A DNA stretch of 39,281 bases from assembly GCA_035620555.1 (NCBI GenBank), contig DASPGQ010000486.1:1-39281 (forward strand), read 5' to 3'. Below, in pieces: positions 8,626 to 16,193 of the stretch (positions within the stretch are counted from its first letter, which is position 1; every line of letters starts with the position of its first letter). The notes below the pieces were generated by a model, which saw only the letters and a list, made by a program, of their open reading frames with translations, was not told the DNA's origin and ran no database searches. A program made the position numbers and the translations under genes. This DNA is from Vicinamibacteria bacterium. Lineage in GTDB: Bacteria > Acidobacteriota > Vicinamibacteria > Marinacidobacterales > SMYC01.

Positions 8626-10136
8626 GGAGACGCGCCTCCGATCTCGCGTACCACCTCGCGATCGTCGAACGGCAGAACGCGATCTCCCACGATCTGATAG
8701 GGCTCGTGGCCCTTGCCCGCGATCATCACGACGTCGCCGGGCCGTGCTTCGCCCAGCGCCAGCTCGATCGCCTTTCTCCGGTCGACCTCGACCCGAACCG
8801 GCGCCTCTTTCACGCCGAGCTGAATCTCGCGCAGGATGGCTTCGGGATTCTCGCCCCGGGGATTGTCGGAGGTAAGAACGACCCGGTCGGCGAGGCGTGA
8901 AGCCACATCACCCATCAGGGGCCTCTTCGTCCGATCTCGCTCCCCTCCGCAGCCGAAGACGACGATGAGCTGGTTTCTCGTGAGGGGTCTCGCCGCTTCG
9001 AGCAGCTTTCTCAAGGCGTCGTCGGTGTGTGCGTAGTCGACGATGACGTCGAACGGCCGGTCGACGAGAACCCGCTCGAAGCGACCCGGGGCCCCGGACA
9101 CCGTCTCGAGGGCCTCGACGATCGCCTCGTGCTCGAAACCGAGCGCCCGAACGGCGGCAAGAGCGGCGACGAGATTGAGCGCGTTGTAACGACCGAGAAG
9201 GGGGCTTCGAATTTCGAACGTCCTCTCGCCCTCGCGGCACTGGAACCGGATGCCCTCGAGCGAGGCTTCGACCTGCGACACCGAGAGATCGGCGGTGGCC
9301 GCGAGGCCAAAGGTGACGGCGCTCGTCCCGAGCTCCGCCGCGAGTCTTTCTCCGTAGGCGTCGTCGATCGAGACGACCGCGGTCGCCCCGGCGCGAACGT
9401 ACCGCGTGAACAGGAGCCGTTTCGTGCGAAAATAATCCTCCATGTCTCGGTGAAAATCGAGATGGTCACGGGAGAGATTGGTGAACACGGTGACGAGAAA
9501 CTCCGTGCCCTCGAGCCGGTGAAGCGCGAGTCCATGAGAGGAGACTTCCAGCACGCCGTAGCCCGAACCGGAGGCCAGGGCCTCGGCGAGAAACTTCTGG
9601 ATCGCGGGCGCCTCGGGCGTCGTGTATCGGGCGGGCTCGCTGCGCTCCCCGATCTTCCTCACCACCGTACCCAGCATCGCCGACGGCGGGGCGAGCCGGT
9701 CGAGGAGGCCATCCACGAGGAATGCCGTCGTGGTCTTTCCGTTGGTCCCGGTGACACCGACGAGGTTCATCTTCGTCGACGGATTCCCCTGGACCGCGGC
9801 GGCGAGCACCCCCACGACTTTCCGGGGCTCCGGCGTCTGGACCCAGGTGGCCGAGGAATCGGACGCGGGCATCTCGCTCACGACGGCGACCGCTCCCCGC
9901 GACACAGCATCATCGACGAACCGGTTTCCGTCGGCTTTCTCGCCGCGGATCGCGACGAACAGCCCGCCGGGCCCGACCTCGCGCGAGTCCACGCTCACGC
10001 TCTTGATGAGTCTCTCGCGCGGGCCGGTAACGCTCGAGAGCGGAATGAGGCGGAGGAGCGCCGTCAAGTTCGCGCCGGTCGATGCGTTGCCGGCGGCGTC
10101 CGTCGCGCTTCCCGCTCTGGCAGTCGTCACAGCCAT
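8622..10136 (-). CDS. murE: UDP-MurNAc-L-Ala-D-Glu--meso-diaminopimelate ligase MurE
   Basis: Ligase adding the third stem-peptide residue. The 504-residue protein has SVDSREVGPGGLFVA (about 48-62), the P-loop GTNGKTTT (130-137), FTNLSRDHLDFH, VDYAHTDDAL and, decisive for substrate, DNPR at 424-427. In characterised MurE enzymes DNPR reads out meso-diaminopimelate rather than lysine, so the wall is inferred to be mDAP-type. Start ATG at 10136-10134, overlapping the ftsI stop by one base; the frame is open further upstream, but that is an ftsI shadow. The first about 30 residues (Ala/Thr/Gly rich) are longer than in E. coli and look unstructured. Confidence 0.97.
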   Translation of the reverse strand: MAVTTARAGSATDAAGNASTGANLTALLRLIPLSSVTGPRERLIKSVSVDSREVGPGGLFVAIRGEKADGNRFVDDAVSRGAVAVVSEMPASDSSATWVQTPEPRKVVGVLAAAVQGNPSTKMNLVGVTGTNGKTTTAFLVDGLLDRLAPPSAMLGTVVRKIGERSEPARYTTPEAPAIQKFLAEALASGSGYGVLEVSSHGLALHRLEGTEFLVTVFTNLSRDHLDFHRDMEDYFRTKRLLFTRYVRAGATAVVSIDDAYGERLAAELGTSAVTFGLAATADLSVSQVEASLEGIRFQCREGERTFEIRSPLLGRYNALNLVAALAAVRALGFEHEAIVEALETVSGAPGRFERVLVDRPFDVIVDYAHTDDALRKLLEAARPLTRNQLIVVFGCGGERDRTKRPLMGDVASRLADRVVLTSDNPRGENPEAILREIQLGVKEAPVRVEVDRRKAIELALGEARPGDVVMIAGKGHEPYQIVGDRVLPFDDREVVREIGGASP

Positions 10137-12178
10137 CACTCCGGGCTCGGACCGAAAGTCTCCCGGTGCACGCTCGCCACGCGTTGATCGCGAGCGGGCG
10201 GCACGCCATAAAGCTCGCGCCCCTCGACCGGGCGAACGCCCAGGACCAGTCGGGCTCGCTCTCCCGCGGCGGCGGTCGCACCCGCGAGCGGGTGCTGCTC
10301 GACCACGAATCCCGAACCCTCGATGACGGGCACGAGGCCCAAGGTGACGAAGCGAGCGAGCGCGTCGCGCGCCGGCAATCCGATGACGTCGGGAACCTCC
10401 TCGACCCGCCCCGAGACGCCGATCACCTTCGTTTCTCCGTCGAGCATAGGCCGGGTTTGTGGCCAAACTGTGGCGAGTCGCACCAGCGTCTCGTCGTCCC
10501 GGGGGACGCCCAGGTAACGGAGCGAGCGCTCGATGATCCGGCCGAACACCGCGGCCGCTCGCGAGCCGGAGTGATCTCCGTCGGGCGAGTCGAGAATGAC
10601 CAGCGCGGTTAACTCGGGATCCTCCGCCGGAGCGAAGCCGGCGAAAGAAGCGATGTAGTCCGTTTTCGAATAGCCGCCGCGAATCGCCTTCTGCGCCGTT
10701 CCCGTCTTGCCCGCCACCCGGAAGCCGGCCACCGCGGCTCTCCGTCCCGTTCCGCGCTCGACCACACCCTCGAGAAACGAGGTCAGATGCCGCGCCGTCT
10801 CTTCGCTGATGACACGACGAACCGGCTGGGGGGCAAGGCTCTCCTGAAACGTGCCGTCGGGACGGTCTCGGCCGAGCAAGAGCGTCGGACGCATCAAGAG
10901 ACCGCGGTTCGCCACGACGTTCACCGCCGCAACCATCTGGAGCGGAGTCACCGAGATCTCCTGGCCGAAGGCGATCGAGGCGAGCGACGCCGCCCCCCAG
11001 CGCGACGACGGCCGGAGGATGCCGCGGCTTTCCGCGGGAAGCTCCACGCCGGTGGGCTCGCCGAATCCGAATGCGCGGATGTAGGACTCGAACCGCTCCT
11101 TGCCCAGCCGCTGGCCGATCCGAATCATCCCGATGTTGCTCGATTTCTCGATCACTTCGCGAAAGGTCAGGACGTCGAACGGGCGATGGTCTCCGATGAT
11201 GCGATTCGCGATCTGGATCGAGCCGGAACCGCAATCGATTCGCTCGTCCTCGGTCACGACCCCTTCCTCGAGTGCGGCCGCGGCGCCGATGATCTTGAAC
11301 GTCGAGCCGGGCTCGTAGACGTCGGTCACCGCGCGGTTTCGCCAATGGCTCGCGGGAAAATCGGCATAGCGGTTCGGGTTGAAGCTCGGCCAGGCCGCCA
11401 TCGCCAGCACTTCTCCCGTTCTCGGCCTCATCAGGATGGCGATGCCGCTCGCCGAGCGGCTTTCCTCGACCGCGGCGGTGATCTCGGTCTCGGCGATGTA
11501 TTGCAGGTTCTCGTCGAGCGTCAGATAGACGGAGTGGCCCGGTACGGCGCCCTCCTCGACCCGGCTCGCCGCCCGGCGTCGGAGCGCATCGATCCAGATG
11601 ATGCGCCGGCCCGGCTCTCCCTGGATCTCGTCGTCGAGAGCGTACTCGACCCCTGCCATTCCCTCGTTGTCCATTCCCACGTAGCCCAGGACCTGAGAGG
11701 CGAGACGCCTCTTGGGGTAGAACCTCTGGCTCTCGGGGACGAACCCCGTTCCCGCGAGGTTCAGCTCGCGGACACATTGCGCCTTGTCCGCGGTGGCCTT
11801 CCGCTCGATCCAGACGAAGCTCTTGCCGCCCTCGAGCCGGGAGGCGACCCGTCGCGGCGGCGCGTCGAGACACTCGCCGAGCGCTCGGGATGCCTGAGAG
11901 ACCTGCTCGGGGGAGAACGCGCGGGGGACGGCGTAGATCGATTCGACCTCCACGCTGGTCGCGAGCGCGTGACCGTTTCGATCGAGGATGCTCCCCCGTC
12001 TCGGATCCAGCTTCAGCGTCTGCTGGTGCTGCATCGCTCCCTTCTCCCGAAGAGAGTCGCGCGCCACGATCGTGAGATAGGCGAGCCTCGCGGAGATGGC
12101 GAGAAATCCGAGCGAAGTGCACAATCCGAGGAGCACGAGCCGGACCTGAACACGAGTAAGCGATTTGCCGTCGGTCAC
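10136..12178 (-). CDS. ftsI: Septal class B penicillin-binding protein FtsI (PBP3-like) with PASTA domain
   Basis: Transpeptidase that cross-links septal peptidoglycan, anchored in the inner membrane. The 680-residue protein has one N-terminal membrane segment (about 12-35), a PBP dimerisation domain with RRGSILDRNG (60-69), then the transpeptidase domain with all three active-site motifs: STFK (Ser292, Lys295), SSN (346-348) and KTGT (491-494). Residues about 593-648 form a single PASTA domain starting VEEVPDVIGLPARDAL, followed by an about 32-residue tail. GTG at 12178 shares GTGA with ftsL. E. coli FtsI has no PASTA domain; the arrangement resembles Gram-positive division PBPs such as SpoVD or PBP2x. 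Confidence 0.96.
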   Translation of the reverse strand: MTDGKSLTRVQVRLVLLGLCTSLGFLAISARLAYLTIVARDSLREKGAMQHQQTLKLDPRRGSILDRNGHALATSVEVESIYAVPRAFSPEQVSQASRALGECLDAPPRRVASRLEGGKSFVWIERKATADKAQCVRELNLAGTGFVPESQRFYPKRRLASQVLGYVGMDNEGMAGVEYALDDEIQGEPGRRIIWIDALRRRAASRVEEGAVPGHSVYLTLDENLQYIAETEITAAVEESRSASGIAILMRPRTGEVLAMAAWPSFNPNRYADFPASHWRNRAVTDVYEPGSTFKIIGAAAALEEGVVTEDERIDCGSGSIQIANRIIGDHRPFDVLTFREVIEKSSNIGMIRIGQRLGKERFESYIRAFGFGEPTGVELPAESRGILRPSSRWGAASLASIAFGQEISVTPLQMVAAVNVVANRGLLMRPTLLLGRDRPDGTFQESLAPQPVRRVISEETARHLTSFLEGVVERGTGRRAAVAGFRVAGKTGTAQKAIRGGYSKTDYIASFAGFAPAEDPELTALVILDSPDGDHSGSRAAAVFGRIIERSLRYLGVPRDDETLVRLATVWPQTRPMLDGETKVIGVSGRVEEVPDVIGLPARDALARFVTLGLVPVIEGSGFVVEQHPLAGATAAAGERARLVLGVRPVEGRELYGVPPARDQRVASVHRETFGPSPE

Positions 12179-12531
12179 CGTGGGGACTCCATGGGCTCGA
12201 GAACCAGGACGTGGTCTCCGTCGGGGTAAATCATGCCGAGCTCTTCGCGAGCGATGCGATCGATCCGTTCGGGATCTTCCTCGGTGGCCAGCTGCAGCTC
12301 GAGATGCCGCTTACGCTCGACGAGCTCCTCACGCACCTGGCGGAGCTCCTCCATTTGGTAACCGAGCCGAATCATCTCGAAATGGGGCCAGGCGTAGACG
12401 ATGACGGCCACGGTCAGCACCAGAGCGGTCATGACCACCATGAACAGGTCGCGGTGGCGCTTGCGGTCGAGCTCGCGCACGAGCCGCTCGTTCCGAACCG
12501 CCCGCGTCATCGAGAACGTTTCACGTTTCAT
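12175..12531 (-). CDS. ftsL: Cell division protein FtsL
   Basis: Small bitopic divisome protein pairing with FtsB and FtsQ. The 118-residue product has a charged cytoplasmic N-terminus (1-28), a single membrane span (about 29-48), then a heptad-rich coiled coil (YQMEELRQVREELVER, about 58-73) and the EEDPERIDRIAREELGM motif common to FtsL/FtsB-type proteins. Start ATG at 12531-12529 was chosen because it gives the canonical topology and overlaps the rsmH stop by 11 bases; a second Met lies at residue 8. The stop overlaps ftsI by four bases. Sequence identity in this family is low, so the name depends on topology and position between rsmH and ftsI. Confidence 0.92.
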   Translation of the reverse strand: MKRETFSMTRAVRNERLVRELDRKRHRDLFMVVMTALVLTVAVIVYAWPHFEMIRLGYQMEELRQVREELVERKRHLELQLATEEDPERIDRIAREELGMIYPDGDHVLVLEPMESPR

Positions 12532-13429
12532 CGACGCGCTCCAGAACCCGGAGCTTGGCGCTCCTCGCTCTCGGATTCTCATCGACTTCCTCGGCGCCGG
12601 CGATGACCGGCTTCTTGGTGAGAATGCGATAGGCGCTTCCCGCCGGCCTCGCCCGCTCCCGAAAAGCACGTTTCACCGCGCGGTCTTCGAGCGAGTGGTA
12701 GGACACCACGATCAACCGTCCTCCCGCCGCGAGCCGTTCGGGCCCCTCGCGCAGCAGCGAATCGAGAGCGCGCAGCTCGTCGTTCACCGCGATGCGCAAA
12801 GCTTGAAACGTGCGCGTGGCCGGATCGATGCCGTGCCGCTTCGGCCCGGTCACCGCCACCACCGCCCCTCTGAGCTCTCGCGTCGTTCCGATCGGCCGCG
12901 AGGCGGCGATCCGCTTCGCGATCGCCCGTGCGCGGCGCTCCTCGCCGTAGTGGTAGAGGATATCGGCGAGCTCGGACTCCGACGAGCGGTTGACGAGATC
13001 CGCCGCGCTCGGCCCTCGCGAGCGATCGAAACGCATGTCGAGGGCACCGTCACGGGAGAAAGAGAATCCTCGGCCCGGGTCGTCGAGCTGAAGGCTCGAT
13101 AGCCCCAGATCGGCCACGATGCCGTCGACCGAGGCCACACCGAGGCCGTCGAGGTGCGGGCACAGATCCGCGAACGAGCCCCACACGAGCTCGAGCCTCC
13201 CCGAGTGCTCGGCGACCATGGCATCGCCTCGTCGAAGCGCGGCCCGATCGCGATCGAGCGCGATGACCCTTCCTCCGGGGGAAGAGCGACGGAGGATCGC
13301 TTCGGAATAGCCACCGCCGCCGAACGTCGCATCCACGTACACCCCGCCGTCTCTCGGCGCGAGGAAGTCGACGGCCTCGGCAAGAAGAACGGGCACGTGG
13401 CCCGCTGAGCTCGGCTCGGATTCCGTCAT
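12521..13429 (-). CDS. rsmH: 16S rRNA (cytosine(1402)-N(4))-methyltransferase RsmH (MraW)
   Basis: SAM-dependent methyltransferase that modifies C1402 in the decoding centre of 16S rRNA. The 302-residue protein starts with HVPVLLAEAVDFL, followed by the SAM-binding motif DATFGGGGYSEAIL (about 33-46), the DGIVADLGLSSLQLDD segment, the DMRFDRSRG motif, FQALRIAVNDEL and VVSYHSLEDRAVK. I prefer ATG at 13429 because GGTGG lies five bases upstream; an in-frame ATG at 13444, two bases after mraZ, would add five residues but has no visible ribosome binding site. It lies in its usual place between mraZ and ftsL. Confidence 0.96.
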   Translation of the reverse strand: MTESEPSSAGHVPVLLAEAVDFLAPRDGGVYVDATFGGGGYSEAILRRSSPGGRVIALDRDRAALRRGDAMVAEHSGRLELVWGSFADLCPHLDGLGVASVDGIVADLGLSSLQLDDPGRGFSFSRDGALDMRFDRSRGPSAADLVNRSSESELADILYHYGEERRARAIAKRIAASRPIGTTRELRGAVVAVTGPKRHGIDPATRTFQALRIAVNDELRALDSLLREGPERLAAGGRLIVVSYHSLEDRAVKRAFRERARPAGSAYRILTKKPVIAGAEEVDENPRARSAKLRVLERVDET

Positions 13430-13446
13430 GAGTGCCACCGACATGA

Positions 13447-13887
13447 TCAAATGTCGTACTCGGTGAGCGCTCGGTGGTCGTCCACGGTGAAGGGCTCTTG
13501 CTGGAGCTGCTCCGCCAGATAGTCGTGATTCCACACCTCGAGATGGTCATGCATGCCGAGCACGTCCACCGTCCCATTCATCTGGGCCGGCTCTCGCAGC
13601 TGCTGCGGGATGAGCAGCCGACCCTGGCGGTCGAGTGATGACGCCTGGCCGTAGAAATGCACCCGCTTGAGCAGCTTCACCTTGGTCGGATGGAAGTCCG
13701 GCATGCTTTTCAACCGCCTCTCGAACTCGGTCCAAACATCCATCGGATAGATCCGAACGTTGTCTCCCGAAAGAGACGTCACGAAAACGTCCAGGCCGTA
13801 ATTGGTCTCGATGAGCTGTAAAAAGCCAACGGGAACCTTCAGCCTTCCCTTTTCATCGACCCGCGCGGGATGATTACCGCGGAGCAA
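13447..13887 (-). CDS. mraZ: Transcriptional regulator MraZ
   Basis: DNA-binding regulator that heads dcw clusters and controls them by binding short repeats in its own promoter. The 146-residue protein has two SpoVT/AbrB-like half domains: the first with RGNHPARVDEKGRLKVP, the second with SSLDRQGRLLIPQQLRE. It starts with TTG at 13887 (protein begins MLRGNHP); the ribosome binding site GGGGAGGT sits a few bases upstream, which settles the start. Three 10-bp repeats matching MraZ boxes lie about 64 bases upstream, so autoregulation is very likely. Confidence 0.96.
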   Translation of the reverse strand: MLRGNHPARVDEKGRLKVPVGFLQLIETNYGLDVFVTSLSGDNVRIYPMDVWTEFERRLKSMPDFHPTKVKLLKRVHFYGQASSLDRQGRLLIPQQLREPAQMNGTVDVLGMHDHLEVWNHDYLAEQLQQEPFTVDDHRALTEYDI

Positions 13888-13950
13888 TGAGACCTCCCCT
13901 CACTCCCGGCACTTTCTTGCTCCGAGAGATGTTGTCAGGTAGAGCCTAGA

Positions 13951-13980
13951 CCACTTTACTCCACTTTGATCCACCGGCAT
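13951..13980 (-). promoter_or_regulatory. Three tandem MraZ boxes
   Basis: Read on the minus strand, this is three consecutive 10-bp units: GTGGatc preceded by ccg, then AAAGTGGagt, then AAAGTGGtct. The GTGG cores recur at exactly 10 bp (one helical turn). In E. coli MraZ binds TGGG-type repeats with the same period, and in Mycoplasma AAAGTG repeats with a 3-base spacer, which matches the two inner units here. The boxes sit just downstream of the predicted -10, over the expected transcription start, a geometry that suggests repression. Confidence 0.85.
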
Positions 13981-14008
13981 CCTAAGATAGCCACAACCTC
14001 CCTGTCAA
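13979..14008 (-). promoter_or_regulatory. Predicted sigma-70-type promoter of the dcw operon
   Basis: On the minus strand a perfect -35 TTGACA (14008-14003) is followed after 18 bases by TAGGAT (13984-13979), a 4/6 match to the -10 consensus. Transcription would start near 13972, inside the MraZ boxes, leaving a leader of about 85 bases before the mraZ TTG codon. It is the strongest -35 seen in the mraZ upstream region. Confidence 0.7.
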
Positions 14009-14031
14009 GGTGCATTTAACGGAATCAAGAC

Positions 14032-14045
14032 CACAAGATCTTGTG
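14032..14045. promoter_or_regulatory. Perfect 14-bp palindrome in the divergent mraZ / YchF-like spacer
   Basis: CACAAGATCTTGTG is a perfect inverted repeat without a spacer, placed 24 bases upstream of the dcw -35 box and 57 bases before the YchF-like start. A dimeric regulator could bind here and affect one or both divergent units. No regulator is identified, and a chance occurrence cannot be excluded. Confidence 0.4.
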
Positions 14046-14101
14046 TAGTAAAAAGCCTACGAACCGATGCTTCGGGAGCCCGCTCTCGCGTCCGTAGTAA
14101 G

Positions 14102-15175
14102 ATGCCCGATGCTTCCATGAAGGCTGGCATCATCGGGCTCGAGGGTGTGGGGAAACGCACGCTGTTCCGTCTCCTGACCCGAGCCGCGGGCACGGGCACG
14201 GGTCGAGAGGAACAGTACGGCGTTCTGAAAGTCCCCGACGACAAGCTTCCGGTGCTCACTCGGATCCACGACTCGCGAAAGACGACCTACGCGACCATCG
14301 AGCTAGTTCTCATCCCGAGCCTCGCGAAAGATCGTCGGGACAAGATCGACCTTTCGAGCCTCAGGGCGGTCGATGTCCTGGTTCACGTCGTTCGCGCCTT
14401 CGAGGACCCGTCGGTACCGCATCCCGAGGGCTCGGTGGATCCAGTTCGCGATCTCGAGGTCCTCGAGCTCGAGCTGACGCTCTCGGATCTCGGCGTGGTC
14501 GAGAGACGGCTCGAGCGGATCGAGGCCGACGTGAAGAAGGGCCGGAAGGGTGACGCGGGCGAGATTCCCCTTCTCCAGAGGGCCCGAGACGCACTCGCCG
14601 AGGGCCGATCGCTAAGGACCTCGCTCGCCCACGAGGAGCTCGACGCGCTCCGGGGCTACGCCCTTCTCACCGCAAAGCCCATGCTCGTCGTCGTGAACGT
14701 GGGCGAGAACGAAGCCGCGACCAGCGACCTCCCCGACCGGATGGGGCTTTCGCGATTCCAGGCAGAAGGAAGTTTTGCTTTTGTCGGCGTTTCCGCCAAA
14801 ATCGAGGCCGAGCTGGCCGAGCTTTCCGCCGACGAGGCCACGGCGTTTCGTAACGATATGGGCTTGAACGAAAGTGTTGTGGCGCGAATCGTCCGCTCGA
14901 CCTTCGAGCTCATGAAGCTCGTTACGTTCTACACCGCGGGGGATCCGGAGTCGCGCGCCTGGGTCGTTCCCCGTAACACCAAGGCGGTCGAGGCCGCGGG
15001 GGCGATCCACAGCGACATGGCGCGCGGCTTCATTCGCGCCGAGGTCGTTCCTTATGGCATCCTCGTGCGCGAGGGCTCGTGGAGCGCCTGCCGCGACAAG
15101 GGGCTTCTCCGGCTGGAAGGCAAGGAGTATCCCATCGCCGAGGCCGACGTGGTCCTGTTTCGTTTCAACGTTTGA
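14102..15175 (+). CDS. YchF/OLA1-like protein with degenerate nucleotide-binding domain (DUF933/TGS C-terminus)
   Basis: The 357-residue protein aligns along its length with the YchF (OLA1) family of ribosome-associated ATPases: the N-terminal GLEGVGKRTLF (12-22) corresponds to GLPNVGKSTLF, VLVHVVRAFED (92-102) and VDPVRDLEV are conserved, and the C-terminal TGS-like domain is intact (FYTAGDPESRAW, GFIRAEVVPY, LRLEGKEYPI, FRFNV). However, the P-loop Ser is Arg19, the PFCTI switch region is missing, and DIAGLVKGAS is replaced by LIPSLAKD with the following loop shortened. The NVGE motif (199-202), which in YchF replaces NKxD and gives ATP preference, is kept. It is probably a paralog that binds nucleotide poorly or not at all; the function is unknown. 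ATG at 14117 is an alternative start that matches YchF better. It overlaps no neighbour, and two bases separate it from the first glycosyltransferase. Confidence 0.85.
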   Translation: MPDASMKAGIIGLEGVGKRTLFRLLTRAAGTGTGREEQYGVLKVPDDKLPVLTRIHDSRKTTYATIELVLIPSLAKDRRDKIDLSSLRAVDVLVHVVRAFEDPSVPHPEGSVDPVRDLEVLELELTLSDLGVVERRLERIEADVKKGRKGDAGEIPLLQRARDALAEGRSLRTSLAHEELDALRGYALLTAKPMLVVVNVGENEAATSDLPDRMGLSRFQAEGSFAFVGVSAKIEAELAELSADEATAFRNDMGLNESVVARIVRSTFELMKLVTFYTAGDPESRAWVVPRNTKAVEAAGAIHSDMARGFIRAEVVPYGILVREGSWSACRDKGLLRLEGKEYPIAEADVVLFRFNV

Positions 15176-15177
15176 CC

Positions 15178-16185
15178 ATGAAGCTCATCGTGCAGATTCC
15201 CTGTCTCAACGAAGCGGAGACGCTGCCGGCGACGCTCGCGGAAATTCCGCGCACCATCGAGGGCGTCGACACCGTGGAGATCCTGGTGATCGACGACGGC
15301 TCGACTGACGAAACGTCGGACCTGGCCCACCGGTGCGGGGTCGAGCACGTCCTGCGGTCATCGAGGAGCCGGGGGCTCGCGGCAAGCTTCAAGACGGGGA
15401 TCGACGCGGCGCTCGGGCTCGGGGCCGACATCATCGTCAATACCGATGCCGACAACCAGTATCCCGGCGCCGATATCCCTCGACTCGTCGCCCCCATCTT
15501 GAGGGGTGAAGCGGACATCGTGATCGGCGACCGGCAGGTGAGCGACGTCGCGCATTTTTCGACCTCCAAGAAGAGGCTCCAGAGCCTCGGAAGCTGGGTC
15601 GTTCGCCAGGTGTCGGGAACGAAGGTTCCCGACACCACGAGCGGCTTTCGCGCTTTCACCCGCGACGCGGCCCAGCGCCTCAACCTCGTCTCCGACTACA
15701 CCTACACGCTCGAGACCATCATCCAGGCGGGAAAGAAGAGGCTCGCCATCGCGCAGATTGCAATCGAGCCGAGAACCACCCGGCCGAGCCGCCTGATTCG
15801 AAACAACTGGGATTACGTGAAGCGCTCGGCGGCGACCATCGTGCGCATCTATGCGATGTACGAGCCGCTGAAGATCTTCAGCTACATCGGCGCGGTTTTT
15901 CTCGCCGTGGGCGCCGTTCCCGCCTTGCGCTATCTCTACTTCTGGTGGATCGGGGAAGGCCAGGGGCACGTGCAGTCGGTGATCGCCGCCGGCTGGTTCC
16001 TGACGATTGGTTTCATGATCCTGCTGATCGGCCTGGTGTCGGACATCATGGCCTCGGTGAGACGACTTCTCGAGGAAGTGTTGTACCGCCAGCGGCTGCT
16101 CGAAGACCGCGTGAGCGAGATGGAAGAGCACCCGGGCGAGCTCGCATCGGCGAAGTCACGGGTGCGGGAGGGCTCGAAGAGGTGA
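15178..16185 (+). CDS. GT2-family membrane glycosyltransferase (dolichol-phosphate mannosyltransferase-like), copy 1
   Basis: The 335-residue protein has a GT-A domain (about 1-225) beginning LIVQIPCLNEAETLP, with VIDDGSTDET and the metal-binding TDADNQYPG, then TSGFRAF. Two hydrophobic segments follow (about 236-258 and 275-298) and a charged coiled C-terminal tail. This layout is that of enzymes that move a sugar from a nucleotide donor to a polyprenyl phosphate at the inner membrane. The donor and final glycan cannot be read from sequence. ATG at 15178, two bases after the YchF-like stop; no ribosome binding site is seen, so translation is probably coupled. Confidence 0.85.
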   Translation: MKLIVQIPCLNEAETLPATLAEIPRTIEGVDTVEILVIDDGSTDETSDLAHRCGVEHVLRSSRSRGLAASFKTGIDAALGLGADIIVNTDADNQYPGADIPRLVAPILRGEADIVIGDRQVSDVAHFSTSKKRLQSLGSWVVRQVSGTKVPDTTSGFRAFTRDAAQRLNLVSDYTYTLETIIQAGKKRLAIAQIAIEPRTTRPSRLIRNNWDYVKRSAATIVRIYAMYEPLKIFSYIGAVFLAVGAVPALRYLYFWWIGEGQGHVQSVIAAGWFLTIGFMILLIGLVSDIMASVRRLLEEVLYRQRLLEDRVSEMEEHPGELASAKSRVREGSKR

Positions 16186-16193
16186 GCGTGGTG

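Noticed and set aside
10137-12122. Open frame upstream of murE
   Set aside because: Shadow of ftsI in another frame with an Arg/Gly-rich composition; the MurE start at 10136 fits the family and the operon.
10787-12229. Long plus-strand open frame opposite ftsI (also 225-1379, 2439-3692, 9027-10187, 23954-25252, 31022-32671, 34641-36125)
   Set aside because: Antisense to genes with strong homology motifs; composition (Arg, His, Asp, Gly rich) reflects GC-rich complement of real codons, no recognised domain.
13981-14101. A sigma-70 promoter for the YchF-like gene
   Set aside because: Candidate TAGTAA at 14046 has no acceptable -35 at 16 to 18 bases; not supported enough to list.
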